Below, piece after piece: positions 7,011 through 15,695 of a stretch of 35,908 bases of DNA. The first letter of the stretch is position 1. Each line of letters begins with the position of its first letter. Below the pieces are notes generated by a model. The model was not told where the DNA came from and ran no database searches. It saw only the letters and a list, made by a program, of their open reading frames with translations. The position numbers and the translations under genes were made by a program. The DNA comes from Planctomycetota bacterium (lineage in GTDB: Bacteria; Planctomycetota; Planctomycetia; Planctomycetales; Planctomycetaceae): contig QWPB01000073.1 in assembly GCA_003671275.1 (NCBI GenBank), positions 1 through 35,908 of the forward strand. Direction: 5' to 3'.

Positions 7011-8684
7011 ATGACCAATTGTCCGCAGTCTGCCGCATTGCTTCAAAAAGTGGGAAAGCGGATTTACTTCGCCCAGCTGGCATGGCGGACGTATCTTGGT
7101 TTTCTAGGGACGGCGGCCGTCGCCTTGGCGTTTACACTCTTTGTCCGGTTGACCAGTTTGGTTCCGGAGGGGGACTGGTGGATTCGAGCGGTGTTGGTTG
7201 CCGCTCCGGTGCTGGCCCTGTTGCTGGGGATTGTTCTGACGCGGCGGCCCGCGCTGGTGGAAGCGGCCCGCAGGGTGGATGCGGCCTGTGAGACACACGA
7301 TCTGTTTCTGACTGTCACAAAAATTGCCTCAACCGCGGGAGACTATCAACCGCTCGTTACGGGAGACGCGGAGCAAACCGCTCCACGGATTCAACCCGAG
7401 AAGGTACGCACACTGAATCCCCGTGAGATCCCCGGCTGGGGACGCCGCCTGGGAAAGGCTGGTACGCTGGTCTCCCTGGCCTTGCTGGCGATGCTGATCC
7501 CACCGCAAGATCCGTTCGGGAAAGAAGCGGAGGCCAAGGAACAGGCGATCCTCGTCAAGCAGTTGGAGCAGACCCGGAAGGCCACCGAGCTTCGCAAGGA
7601 AACCCTGGCCAAGGTCGATTCCGAATCCGAACTGTCGCAAGAAGTGGAAGCGTCGCTTCACAAGCTGCTTCAGGATCTGAAGGTGATGAAGAAGGCGGAG
7701 CCACTGAAGAACGATCAGGCCCTGAACACCAATCAGCGGAATATCGGCGAGCAGTTTCGCAATACCAGCAAGACGTTGCAGGAGATGATGAAGAATATGG
7801 CCAGCCAGCAGGAGTTCGGCCAGCAGACTTCCGACGAAATGCGGAAGATGGCCGAGGAACTCCACAACGGCAAGGCCGAATCGATGGCCAAAAAAATGCA
7901 GGAAACGCAGGAAAAACTCGAACGTCTGATGAAGGAGGAGGACCCGCTCAAACGCTCGGAGATGGTCCAGCAGCTGAAAAAAGAGTTGGACCAGATGTCC
8001 AAGTTTGCCGGTAAGCAGGCCGGTTCGCCAGGGATGAAGGCTGCTCTCGAACGGGCCTTGGACCAGTTGGAGCAGTCCAAGGGGAATCCCGAACTGGCCG
8101 CCGATGCGCTGCAAGCGGCACAGCAGTCGATGGAACTGGCCCAAATGGAACTCAAGGAACTCGAACAGTCTGTCCGCGATTTACAGTCCCTGGAAGAAGC
8201 CCTGAAAACGATCGCCGATGCCAAGAAGCGAAACAGCGAAGGCGAACTCGATGGGGAAATGGCCGCCGATGCTTCGACATTGGAAGAGTATCAACAGCTG
8301 TATGAAGACCTGATGGCGCAGATGAACGGTGAAGGAGAAGGTGAGGGCGAAGGTCAGGGAGAGGGCGAAGGCAACGGCCTTGGCGGGGAAGGCATGGGAC
8401 GCGGTTCGAAGGCTCCGGAAGATCCGAATGCCAAAACTGGGTTCAAGGGAGAAAAGTCCCAGACGGCGATCAAGAAGGGTAAAATCCTTCTTTCCATGAA
8501 GACCAAGGATGCCCCGAACGCGAAGGAGGAGGATCGCGAAGCAACCTACTCGCGGATCATTACCGACATCAAGCAGGCCACTGACGAGGCGATCATCCGC
8601 GAGCAGGCTCCGCCCGGATATCACGATCGCATCAAGAAGTATTTTGACACTCTCGATCGGACCCCTGAGTCGGCCAAGCCGTAG
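7011..8684 (+). CDS. Membrane-anchored coiled-coil protein (DUF4175-like)
   Basis: This 557-residue protein has no enzyme motif. Two hydrophobic segments (about 29-50 and 60-77) are followed by a short domain (RRVDAACETHDLFLT), a third hydrophobic segment (about 151-164) and a long charged region rich in Glu, Lys, Gln and Met (170-410) with strong coiled-coil character. Residues 440-462 are a low-complexity run of Gly-Glu dipeptides. The C-terminus (533-547, PPGYHDRIKKYFDTL) looks folded and resembles the end of DUF4175-type and aerotolerance-cluster membrane proteins of Planctomycetes; that link is from memory of the family and not certain. An in-frame TAA at 6996-6998, with no start codon after it, restricts the start to this ATG. 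It is transcribed alone. A scaffolding or envelope role is the most that can be inferred. Confidence 0.8.
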   Translation: MTNCPQSAALLQKVGKRIYFAQLAWRTYLGFLGTAAVALAFTLFVRLTSLVPEGDWWIRAVLVAAPVLALLLGIVLTRRPALVEAARRVDAACETHDLFLTVTKIASTAGDYQPLVTGDAEQTAPRIQPEKVRTLNPREIPGWGRRLGKAGTLVSLALLAMLIPPQDPFGKEAEAKEQAILVKQLEQTRKATELRKETLAKVDSESELSQEVEASLHKLLQDLKVMKKAEPLKNDQALNTNQRNIGEQFRNTSKTLQEMMKNMASQQEFGQQTSDEMRKMAEELHNGKAESMAKKMQETQEKLERLMKEEDPLKRSEMVQQLKKELDQMSKFAGKQAGSPGMKAALERALDQLEQSKGNPELAADALQAAQQSMELAQMELKELEQSVRDLQSLEEALKTIADAKKRNSEGELDGEMAADASTLEEYQQLYEDLMAQMNGEGEGEGEGQGEGEGNGLGGEGMGRGSKAPEDPNAKTGFKGEKSQTAIKKGKILLSMKTKDAPNAKEEDREATYSRIITDIKQATDEAIIREQAPPGYHDRIKKYFDTLDRTPESAKP

Positions 8685-8798
8685 CAGCCTGTTGAAGAAC
8701 GCCGTGGGATAGGCTTCCAGCCTGTCAATCCCTTCAGAATATCGACAGGCTGGAAGCCTATACAACGGTTTTCAACGGGCTTGTAGGGTTCCCCCTGC
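8685..8798. repeat. REP-like palindromic intergenic repeat
   Basis: The 114-bp gap between two convergent genes is almost entirely an inverted-repeat element. The core is a perfect 18-bp inverted repeat, ATAGGCTTCCAGCCTGTC (8709-8726) and its complement (8744-8761), with a 17-nt loop. The flanks also pair imperfectly (GTTGAAGAACGCCGTGGG at 8691-8708 against ACAACGGTTTTCAACGGG at 8762-8779). The left end (8685-8709) matches 17822-17846 at 23 of 25 positions. Similar palindromes are common between genes in Planctomycetes as I recall. It could serve as a bidirectional terminator for the coiled-coil gene and murJ. Confidence 0.85.
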
Positions 8799-10442
8799 TT
8801 ATTCCGTACGATCTTCGCGGGGGTGCGGTGAGTCGAGCCGCCCACCGAGCAGCCACCACGGTTCCGGGAGCCCCACGAGATGGGCCGCCACGAGATAGGC
8901 AACTCCGCCAAGCAGGCATTGCCCTGCCAGGGTCAGTCCGCGTTGCAGGATACCGCCCCCCGGAATCAGGACCGATTGCAGTCCGAATACCACGGTCACC
9001 ATCACACTAGTGGCCACAGCCACCCGTACAGTTGTTCGCCATAAGCTGCCGCGATCGAGTCCGCCTGTCGCACTGGCCAGTTGGCGAAGCGACCAGACAG
9101 CTTGAATCATCGTGGCGATGGAGGTGCCCCACGCCAGTCCCGGCCCCCCCAGTGGAACGATCAGCAGCAGACTGATCGTCAGATTCCCCGCGATGGACCA
9201 CTGACCGATGGTCACTGGCGTCCGCCGGTCTCCCAGGGCATAGAAACCGCGATTCACAATCAATAATAGAATGAACGCCCACGCTGCTGATCCGTAGGCC
9301 CGAATCATCTCGGCGGTCAGCTGCGCATCCTGTTCGTCGAATTTGCCGTACTGAAAGAGGGCTTTCGTTAGCGGTTCCGCCACGAGGATCAGCCCCGCGC
9401 TGGCCGGTACTCCGATGGCCAACGCCAGTCGCACTCCCAGGCCGAGATCCTGGCGAAATCGCGGGCGATCGCCTTGTTCGGCATGGCGAGTCAGGATGGG
9501 AAAGAGCACTGTCCCAAGAGCCACGCCAAACACTCCCAGCGGAAACTGGTACATGCGCTGCCCCAGATACATGGCCGAGGCTGTCCCCACTTCCAGCCGG
9601 GGAAGCCATGTGACGCGTTGTCCAAGCTCCGGCAGCGAGAGCCCCCATGCCAGCAGCCGGTCGACCAGGGCGTTCAACTGGGTTAGCACCACCCCAGCCA
9701 CCACCGGCCCCATGGAATAAAACACGGTACGGGTTTCTTTCCGAGCTTCCCGCCAGTCCGGCGATCCCTGGAATCCGATCGATCGAAGGACCAGTCCTGG
9801 AGCCAGTAACTGACCGGTTCCTGCCACCATCAGGCTGAGCGCGATCAGTCGGATCTGCGTTTCGGAATCTCCACTGATGAGAGGGACCAGTCCGACGGCA
9901 GCCAGCCAGACGAGATTTAGGAAAACGGGCAGAATGGCGGGCCAGAAGTATCGTCCCAGTGATTGCAGCACGGCACACAGGAGCGCCGTCAGGCACACCA
10001 GAATCAGGTACGGGGCAAACAGTGCCAGCAGGTGCAGCAGGCGTCGCGTGTCCTCTCCCAGCGGGGCATACCAGAGTCCCAGTGCGATGACGATCTCACT
10101 GATCGCGACGATGGCTATCAAGATCTGGGCCAGCGAGACGGCTGTCGCGGTCGTCAGTCGCCGGGCACCGGCCTCGCCCTGTTCCCGGCGTGCTCGGACG
10201 AAGGCTGGCAGAAAAGCTGCCGTGAGCGCCCCTTCACCCAGCAGTTGCCTCGCAAGATTCGGGATTTGAAAGGCGACCGTAAATGTATCCAGAATCGGTC
10301 CCGCACCGAATAACGCAGCCATGGCCGTGTCCCGAAACAGTCCCAGTACTCGGCTGGCCAGCGTGCAGAGACTTACGATTCGCAGTCCACCCAGCAGGCT
10401 GCGATTCTCGGGGAGCGGCGATGATGGACTTTCGGTCGTCAA
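8799..10442 (-). CDS. murJ: Lipid II flippase MurJ (MviN family)
   Basis: This 547-residue polytopic membrane protein of the MurJ/MviN branch of the MOP superfamily moves lipid II across the cytoplasmic membrane for peptidoglycan synthesis. The N-terminal signature is clear: SRVLGLFRDTAMAALFGAG (30-48), then FQIPNLARQLLGEGALTAAF (58-77). The arginines at 31, 37 and 65 fall where essential arginines lie in E. coli MurJ. About 14 hydrophobic segments can be seen. The length is slightly above the usual 510-530 because of a polar N-terminal extension of about 18 residues. The ATG overlaps the stop of the upstream CinA-like gene (ATGA, 10439-10442), so the two are translationally coupled. Its presence supports a peptidoglycan-containing planctomycete. 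Confidence 0.96.
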   Translation of the reverse strand: MTTESPSSPLPENRSLLGGLRIVSLCTLASRVLGLFRDTAMAALFGAGPILDTFTVAFQIPNLARQLLGEGALTAAFLPAFVRARREQGEAGARRLTTATAVSLAQILIAIVAISEIVIALGLWYAPLGEDTRRLLHLLALFAPYLILVCLTALLCAVLQSLGRYFWPAILPVFLNLVWLAAVGLVPLISGDSETQIRLIALSLMVAGTGQLLAPGLVLRSIGFQGSPDWREARKETRTVFYSMGPVVAGVVLTQLNALVDRLLAWGLSLPELGQRVTWLPRLEVGTASAMYLGQRMYQFPLGVFGVALGTVLFPILTRHAEQGDRPRFRQDLGLGVRLALAIGVPASAGLILVAEPLTKALFQYGKFDEQDAQLTAEMIRAYGSAAWAFILLLIVNRGFYALGDRRTPVTIGQWSIAGNLTISLLLIVPLGGPGLAWGTSIATMIQAVWSLRQLASATGGLDRGSLWRTTVRVAVATSVMVTVVFGLQSVLIPGGGILQRGLTLAGQCLLGGVAYLVAAHLVGLPEPWWLLGGRLDSPHPREDRTE

Positions 10443-10993
10443 GACGTGGAGGTCGCTTCCAGTTGCTGAAGTACAAAGAGGAGGGCCATGGCCACGGCCT
10501 CCTGTTGCCGTTTCAGGCGACGCTCCATCTGTAATGCCAGTGGGGTGGTTTCATCCGGAGGGGAAGACGTGAGCAGTCTGTGTTGCGAGCGGGATTCGAG
10601 TCCTGTGGCCGTCCGGATGGCCCAGCCGAGTACGGCCACACCATCCAGTCCCCTGGGGGCCCCGGGGCCCAGATGGCCGGTGATGGACAAGGCCACATCC
10701 GCCTCGGGGGTTTTTGCCAGAACGCCGTTTGCCATCCATTGGGCGGTCTCCAGACAAACCGCTCCCCTTGTGGGATCGTCAAGAATTGCGGGCGGCACCC
10801 CCAGCCACAGAATTTTAGTGTCATTGCGATAGACGACCTGGGAACCGCAGAAATGCCGTGACGCTCCGGGGACCGCCGCCAGCGTGGCAGCGATCATCCC
10901 CGCCGTACAGCTCTCGGCACAGACGATCCGCTGACCGCGTATTGCGAGAGCAGCCAGGACATTCTGTGCCAATATTGCCAGCTGACGATCCAC
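10439..10993 (-). CDS. CinA C-terminal domain / PncC-type nicotinamide-nucleotide amidohydrolase
   Basis: This 184-residue stand-alone CinA-C domain, the size of E. coli PncC, would deamidate nicotinamide mononucleotide to nicotinic acid mononucleotide in pyridine-nucleotide salvage. The AESCTAG motif (26-32) carries the catalytic serine (Ser28). It is followed by AATLAAVPGAS and FCGSQVVYRNDTK, matching the family blocks for substrate binding. A central block reads SITGHLGPGAPRGLDG, where typical members have SGxAGPGGG, so the loop is divergent. The C-terminal helix is charged, with QMERRLKRQQEAV. The gene starts 34 bp after the LOG-family stop and overlaps murJ by 4 bp. Activity is inferred from the family; the loop change leaves some doubt. 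Confidence 0.88.
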   Translation of the reverse strand: MDRQLAILAQNVLAALAIRGQRIVCAESCTAGMIAATLAAVPGASRHFCGSQVVYRNDTKILWLGVPPAILDDPTRGAVCLETAQWMANGVLAKTPEADVALSITGHLGPGAPRGLDGVAVLGWAIRTATGLESRSQHRLLTSSPPDETTPLALQMERRLKRQQEAVAMALLFVLQQLEATSTS

Positions 10994-11027
10994 AATCCCT
11001 CCGAATCACACTCTGGTTGGGTTCACT

Positions 11028-12110
11028 TCACACGCGACAGCGGATGCAATCCGGATCATCCACGGAGCATTTGTTTGCCAGCATGTCGTTAATTAGATCG
11101 ATCATTTGTCGTAATCGGGAGAGGCCCCGTCGATTGAACTGGAATGCGATTCGGGGCAGATTCGCCAGATGGGGTTCATCAGCCTCATACGGATGTGTGG
11201 GGACGCACTCGATGCGCCCCTCGGTAATGATGTCCTGGAAGTCCGTGTTCAGCTGCTCTAGAAGTTCTGGCGTGGGGGCAAAGTGCAGACGCAGATAGAG
11301 TTGGTTCTTGATGTAGCGCATGCTGTTGTAGACCGTGTAGAAGTCGATGATTTCGTTGAAAGCCTCCTGCACGTTGCTGGTAACTTTGAGCAGAGAAAGA
11401 TCGTCGGTGGAGATCAACTTCGTTTTGAGAAGATGTTTTTTCATGTACTCCACGAGATCGGCATAGTAGCTGTCGCCGGGGGCATCGATCGCGACGATCG
11501 GCATCAGGTCACGTTTTCCGGTCTGAATGAGTGTGATGGTTTCAAAGAACTCGTCCAGAGTCCCATAGCCCCCGGGAAACAAGGCGATCGCGTGGACTTC
11601 CTTCACGAACATCAGTTTTCGGGTGAAGAAGTACTTGAGATTAACTAGCTTTTTGTCGTCGTTGATGATGCGGTTGGCTTCCTGCTCAAAGGGCAGGATG
11701 ATATTTAGCCCCATCGACATCTCGCGGCCCGCCCCGACATGGGCCGCTTCCATGATGCCGCCCCCGGCACCGGTGACAACGTACCACCCCGCCTGGGCCA
11801 TCTCACGCCCGAATTCGACGGCCTGCTGGTAGGACGGGTGATCCGGTTGCATTCGCGCTGAACCGAATACGGTAATCTTTCGCATCCGCCGATACGGGGT
11901 GAAGACCTTGAACGCGTATCGTAGCTCCTTAATCGCGCGGGCCAGTATCCGCAGGTCGCCGGGGACCGTGTTGTCACGGTCCAGCTTCAGGATGGTCTCC
12001 CGCATCTCGTCCAGCAGTTGGGTCGCGCGGACATCGTCGAAGGCGGCGGATTCGGTGGGAAAAGGCGATCCCTCCGAAGCCTGCGGACGACTGATACGTT
12101 GTTTGGCCAT
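11028..12110 (-). CDS. LOG family protein (TIGR00730-type Rossmann fold), long form
   Basis: This 360-residue cytoplasmic protein has the LOG (lysine-decarboxylase-like) signature: [12 protein letters not shown] (112-123) and PGGYGTLDE (179-187). Characterised LOG proteins are phosphoribohydrolases that cleave nucleoside 5'-monophosphates such as cytokinin ribotides or AMP. Here the Rossmann core is flanked by an N-terminal extension of about 75 residues and a C-terminal one of about 130, making it roughly twice the minimal length. The tail ends with a Cys pattern (Cys348, Cys355, Cys358). The substrate is not predictable. The start is ATG without an evident Shine-Dalgarno. It follows the RND permease by 78 bp and precedes the cinA-like gene by 34 bp, so it may be read from the efflux operon or from its own promoter. 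Confidence 0.92.
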   Translation of the reverse strand: MAKQRISRPQASEGSPFPTESAAFDDVRATQLLDEMRETILKLDRDNTVPGDLRILARAIKELRYAFKVFTPYRRMRKITVFGSARMQPDHPSYQQAVEFGREMAQAGWYVVTGAGGGIMEAAHVGAGREMSMGLNIILPFEQEANRIINDDKKLVNLKYFFTRKLMFVKEVHAIALFPGGYGTLDEFFETITLIQTGKRDLMPIVAIDAPGDSYYADLVEYMKKHLLKTKLISTDDLSLLKVTSNVQEAFNEIIDFYTVYNSMRYIKNQLYLRLHFAPTPELLEQLNTDFQDIITEGRIECVPTHPYEADEPHLANLPRIAFQFNRRGLSRLRQMIDLINDMLANKCSVDDPDCIRCRV

Positions 12111-12188
12111 ACGAACACCAGGACAAAAGAGAGAGTCAGTTCTCGAAGTTTAGGTCGATTCGGACAGATCGCCAACGCCGGTTTTCCG

Positions 12189-15100
12189 TTACGGTATCCA
12201 TAGGGCTTGAGCCTCCTCGTGATCGGCCTGCTGTGACAGGCGGACGGCGTCTTGTCCGCTGAACGTCCAGAACAGGCCGGGATGGATCAAGAACTCACAG
12301 AACGTGGAGGTCACCAGGCCACCCAGAATGACGGTAGCCACGGGGTACAGGATCTCCCGCCCCGGGGCCTGTCCTCCAATGACCAGCGGGATCAGCCCGA
12401 TGCCTGCGGTTAACGCGGTCATCAAGACCGGAGCCAATCGCTCCAGGCTGCCCCGTACGACCATCGCCTCAGAGAACGATTCACCCTCCGATTGCATCAG
12501 GTGGAAGTAGTGTGTCACCAGCAGAATTCCGTTCCGCACGGCGATCCCTCCCAATGAAATAAACCCAACGAGGCTGGCCACCGTCAGGGACTGGCCCGTC
12601 AGAACCAGAGCCAGGACGCCGCCCACAAACGCGGTCGGCAGGGCATTCAGAATCTGCAAAACGACTCGCACCGAAGGGAAGAGGATCATCAGGACAATAA
12701 ACATTCCCACCACCGACAACCCGGCGAGCAGACTAATGAGCGCGGTGGCCCGTTGCTGACTTTCGAACTGACCGCCGTACTCAATGAAGTATCCCTCGGG
12801 CAGGGGGACCGCTCGGGAGATCTTTTGCTGGATCTCAGCCACGGCGCTGGCCAGATCCCGGTCCTGGGTGTTGCATCGGACCACGACCCGGCGGCGGGCA
12901 TTGTCGTGGTTGACCGAATTCGGCCCCATGCCTTCGCCGATGTCGGCCAGTTCACGTAACTCGATCTGCCCACGTCCATGGGGCAGATCGATTCGCAACC
13001 GTCCCAGGTGGGCGTAGTCTGTCCGATAGCTCTCCTCCAGTCGGACCAGCAGATCGTAGCGCCGCTGGCCCTCCAGAATCTGGGAGACCACTTCGCCTTG
13101 CAGGGCGGTCTCCACAATCCGCGCCACATAGCCGCGTGTGACACCGTGAAAGGCCAGATCATCCGCACGCAAACGGATATGCAGCTCATCGGTGGCGCGA
13201 GCTGACTCGATCACGGGCGGGGTCACGCCCGGGACGGTCTGCACGCTGGACTTGATCTGTTCGGCCAACTGGGTCAGAACGTCCAGGTCATCCCCATGCA
13301 CTTTGATTGCAATCTGGGCATACACCCCGGAGACCATATGACTGATCAGGTGGGCCAGTGGCTGTTCGACTTCGATGTCGACCCCCGGCACTTCCTCGCG
13401 AAGTTCGTGAAGTAATTGCTGCAGGATTTCTTCGCGATGCCGGCCACAATCCGGATTGATACTGACGATGTATTCGCTCACGTTGACTGGCGAAGCGTGT
13501 TCGTCCATTTCTGCCCGCCCGGTGCGCCGGACAAAGTGCAGGATCTCACCTTGTGGGTTTGCCGAGGTTTTCTGCATCTGCTGGAATTTGGTATCGATCA
13601 GCTGCGCCGATTGATTCGATGCCTGCAGTGATGACCCCGGTGGCAGGGTGACATTGACTTGCACGCTGCCCTCATCGAATTGTGGCAGGAAGTTCCGCCC
13701 CAACTGAGACAGCTGCCACCCGGCAATACCAACGCCCAGCCATGTCGCCAGGAGTAACCCCCTGGGGAATCGCATGCTCAACCGAATGAGAACCGCAGCC
13801 AGGATTTTCAGTCCTCGTAGCAGCCAGCCATCATGAGCTGTGTGAGCTGCCCGCGATTGCGGTAACAGGTAGTACGACAGAACGGGAGTGACGGTGAGTG
13901 ACACGACGAGCGAAGCCAGAATCGACACGATATAGGCCACCCCTAGCGGCGAAAACAATCGTCCTTCCACCCCGGACAAGGCAAACAAGGGAAGAAACAC
14001 GAGGATGACAACCGCCGTTCCGAAGACGATGGCACTGCGGATTTCCCGGCTGGCCTCGTAAACCACTCGCAGTGCAGGCCGGGGTTGAGCGGAGGAATGG
14101 TTTTCCTTCAGCCGACGGAAGATATTTTCCACATCGACAATCGCATCATCCACCAGCTCGCCCATCGCCACGGCGATCCCGCCGAGTGTCATCACGTTAA
14201 TGGAAAGATGCGATCCCGTGACCCATCCAATCATGCGAAACACCAGAGTCGTGATGACCAGCGATAACGGGATCGCGGTCAGTGTGATGAACGTTGTGCG
14301 GAAGTTCAGCAGGAACAGAAACAGCACGATAATGACCAGCACCGCCCCGATCACGAGGGCTTCGGCCACATTGAAGATCCCCCGATCGATGAAGTTCTTC
14401 AGACGAAACAATTCGGAATTCACGACGAGGTCAGCGGGCAAGGCGGTCTCGATCTCCTGAAAGGCTTGTTCGATCAGGAGTGTCAGCTCTCGTGTATCCA
14501 CATGAGGCTGCTTGGCCAGTGTAAACACTGAGGCCGCATGCCCATTGACCCCGCCATCGCCCCGCTTGAATTGCGGGCCTTCGACAACCTGGGCGACCTG
14601 ACCGAGCAGGATGGTCCGATCACGGTAAACCTGAACGGGTACCTTCCGCAGGTCATCCACGACTTGCCGCGAGTCCGGCCCCAGCCGCCCCAGCACGCGA
14701 ATGGGACGTTCCGTCTCGCCCTGAACGGCGAAGCCGCCACTGGTGTTGATGTTGCTTTCCTGCAGCGCTTGCTCCACTTGCTGCAATGTGACGCCGTACT
14801 CCAGCAGGGCTTCGGGATCGACGAGGATCTGGTACTGCTTGCGATCCCCTCCCTGAATAAACACTTCCGCAATACCTGGAATCTTCAGCAGCCGGGGCCG
14901 CACCACCCAGTCGGCAATTGTCCGTAATGCCATTGACTGTTCTTCGGCTGTGGGGAACGTCACCGTGTGTACTTTTCCACCGATGGTTACGGAAACCGTC
15001 TGTCGCGTCGCATCATCGAGAGACCACTGCGTAGACTCCACCGCAACTGGCTTCCAGGTCTGCGGCTGATGTCGCTGGGTGACCTGCCAGACAGCCAGCT

Positions 15101-15626
15101 GGGGGACGCCATCGGCGAACACGGTCCGCTCGGCCATGAGCGTGGATTTGGAAAGAGGCGTCAGGTCACCGCCTTGTGGTCCCGGCTGGCGCAGGATGCC
15201 AGCGATCACGATCTGTCCCATAATGGAAGCGGTCGGTGTCATCTGCGGCTGGATCCCGTCCGGCAGACTGCTGGCGATCGTGGTCAGCCGTTCCTGAACC
15301 GTCTGCCTGGCCGCCCGGACATCGGTCGTCCAGTTGAACTCGACATAGATCACATTCAACCCAGCCGTGGTCTGGCTGCGTACCGCCTCCACACCATTGG
15401 CCCCCAGCAGGGCAATCTCGATCGGCTGGGTAACGAGTGTCTCGACTTCTTCCGTGGCCAGTCCCGGACATTCGGTGATGATGACCACCCGAGGCCGATC
15501 CAGATCGGGAAAGACATCGATCGGCATTTCGGTGGCGAGGTAGCTGCCGTAAACCAGCAGTGCCAGGCTGATGACCACCACCAGCAGGCGATATTGCAAA
15601 GCCAGTCGAATGACGGCATTGAGCAT
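12189..15626 (-). CDS. RND efflux permease, CusA/CzcA (heavy-metal) type
   Basis: This 1145-residue inner-membrane proton-driven pump belongs to the HME-RND family. I place the start at the ATG of MLNAVIRLALQYR; a TTG at 15671 would add 15 residues before the natural first helix. Typical blocks include MPIDVFPDLDRPRV, ASIMGQIVIAG, LRTIADWVVRPRLLKIPG, and AMGELVDDAIVDVENIFRR in the fourth transmembrane helix, whose acidic residues mark metal exporters. GYFIEYGGQFESQ and GFISLGGIAVRNGILLV lie near the C-terminus. Compared with E. coli CusA, about 85 extra residues sit in the first periplasmic loop (about 146-232). The adaptor gene is 69 bp upstream. No outer-membrane channel gene is in the window. 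Confidence 0.95.
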   Translation of the reverse strand: MLNAVIRLALQYRLLVVVISLALLVYGSYLATEMPIDVFPDLDRPRVVIITECPGLATEEVETLVTQPIEIALLGANGVEAVRSQTTAGLNVIYVEFNWTTDVRAARQTVQERLTTIASSLPDGIQPQMTPTASIMGQIVIAGILRQPGPQGGDLTPLSKSTLMAERTVFADGVPQLAVWQVTQRHQPQTWKPVAVESTQWSLDDATRQTVSVTIGGKVHTVTFPTAEEQSMALRTIADWVVRPRLLKIPGIAEVFIQGGDRKQYQILVDPEALLEYGVTLQQVEQALQESNINTSGGFAVQGETERPIRVLGRLGPDSRQVVDDLRKVPVQVYRDRTILLGQVAQVVEGPQFKRGDGGVNGHAASVFTLAKQPHVDTRELTLLIEQAFQEIETALPADLVVNSELFRLKNFIDRGIFNVAEALVIGAVLVIIVLFLFLLNFRTTFITLTAIPLSLVITTLVFRMIGWVTGSHLSINVMTLGGIAVAMGELVDDAIVDVENIFRRLKENHSSAQPRPALRVVYEASREIRSAIVFGTAVVILVFLPLFALSGVEGRLFSPLGVAYIVSILASLVVSLTVTPVLSYYLLPQSRAAHTAHDGWLLRGLKILAAVLIRLSMRFPRGLLLATWLGVGIAGWQLSQLGRNFLPQFDEGSVQVNVTLPPGSSLQASNQSAQLIDTKFQQMQKTSANPQGEILHFVRRTGRAEMDEHASPVNVSEYIVSINPDCGRHREEILQQLLHELREEVPGVDIEVEQPLAHLISHMVSGVYAQIAIKVHGDDLDVLTQLAEQIKSSVQTVPGVTPPVIESARATDELHIRLRADDLAFHGVTRGYVARIVETALQGEVVSQILEGQRRYDLLVRLEESYRTDYAHLGRLRIDLPHGRGQIELRELADIGEGMGPNSVNHDNARRRVVVRCNTQDRDLASAVAEIQQKISRAVPLPEGYFIEYGGQFESQQRATALISLLAGLSVVGMFIVLMILFPSVRVVLQILNALPTAFVGGVLALVLTGQSLTVASLVGFISLGGIAVRNGILLVTHYFHLMQSEGESFSEAMVVRGSLERLAPVLMTALTAGIGLIPLVIGGQAPGREILYPVATVILGGLVTSTFCEFLIHPGLFWTFSGQDAVRLSQQADHEEAQALWIP

Positions 15627-15695
15627 GACAGGTCTCGATCCGGGGGGCAGAGAAGAGATAGGGAAGAACAACCAGTGCCGTCATCCACATCCCCA

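Noticed and set aside
8621-8911. 96-residue minus-strand frame across the intergenic repeat
   Set aside because: It is produced by the palindromic repeat (GWKPIPR-type peptide) and overlaps both flanking genes.
15627-15671. TTG start adding 15 residues to the RND permease
   Set aside because: The extension precedes the normal first residues of this family (MLNAVIRLAL) and uses a rare start; ATG 15626 is preferred.
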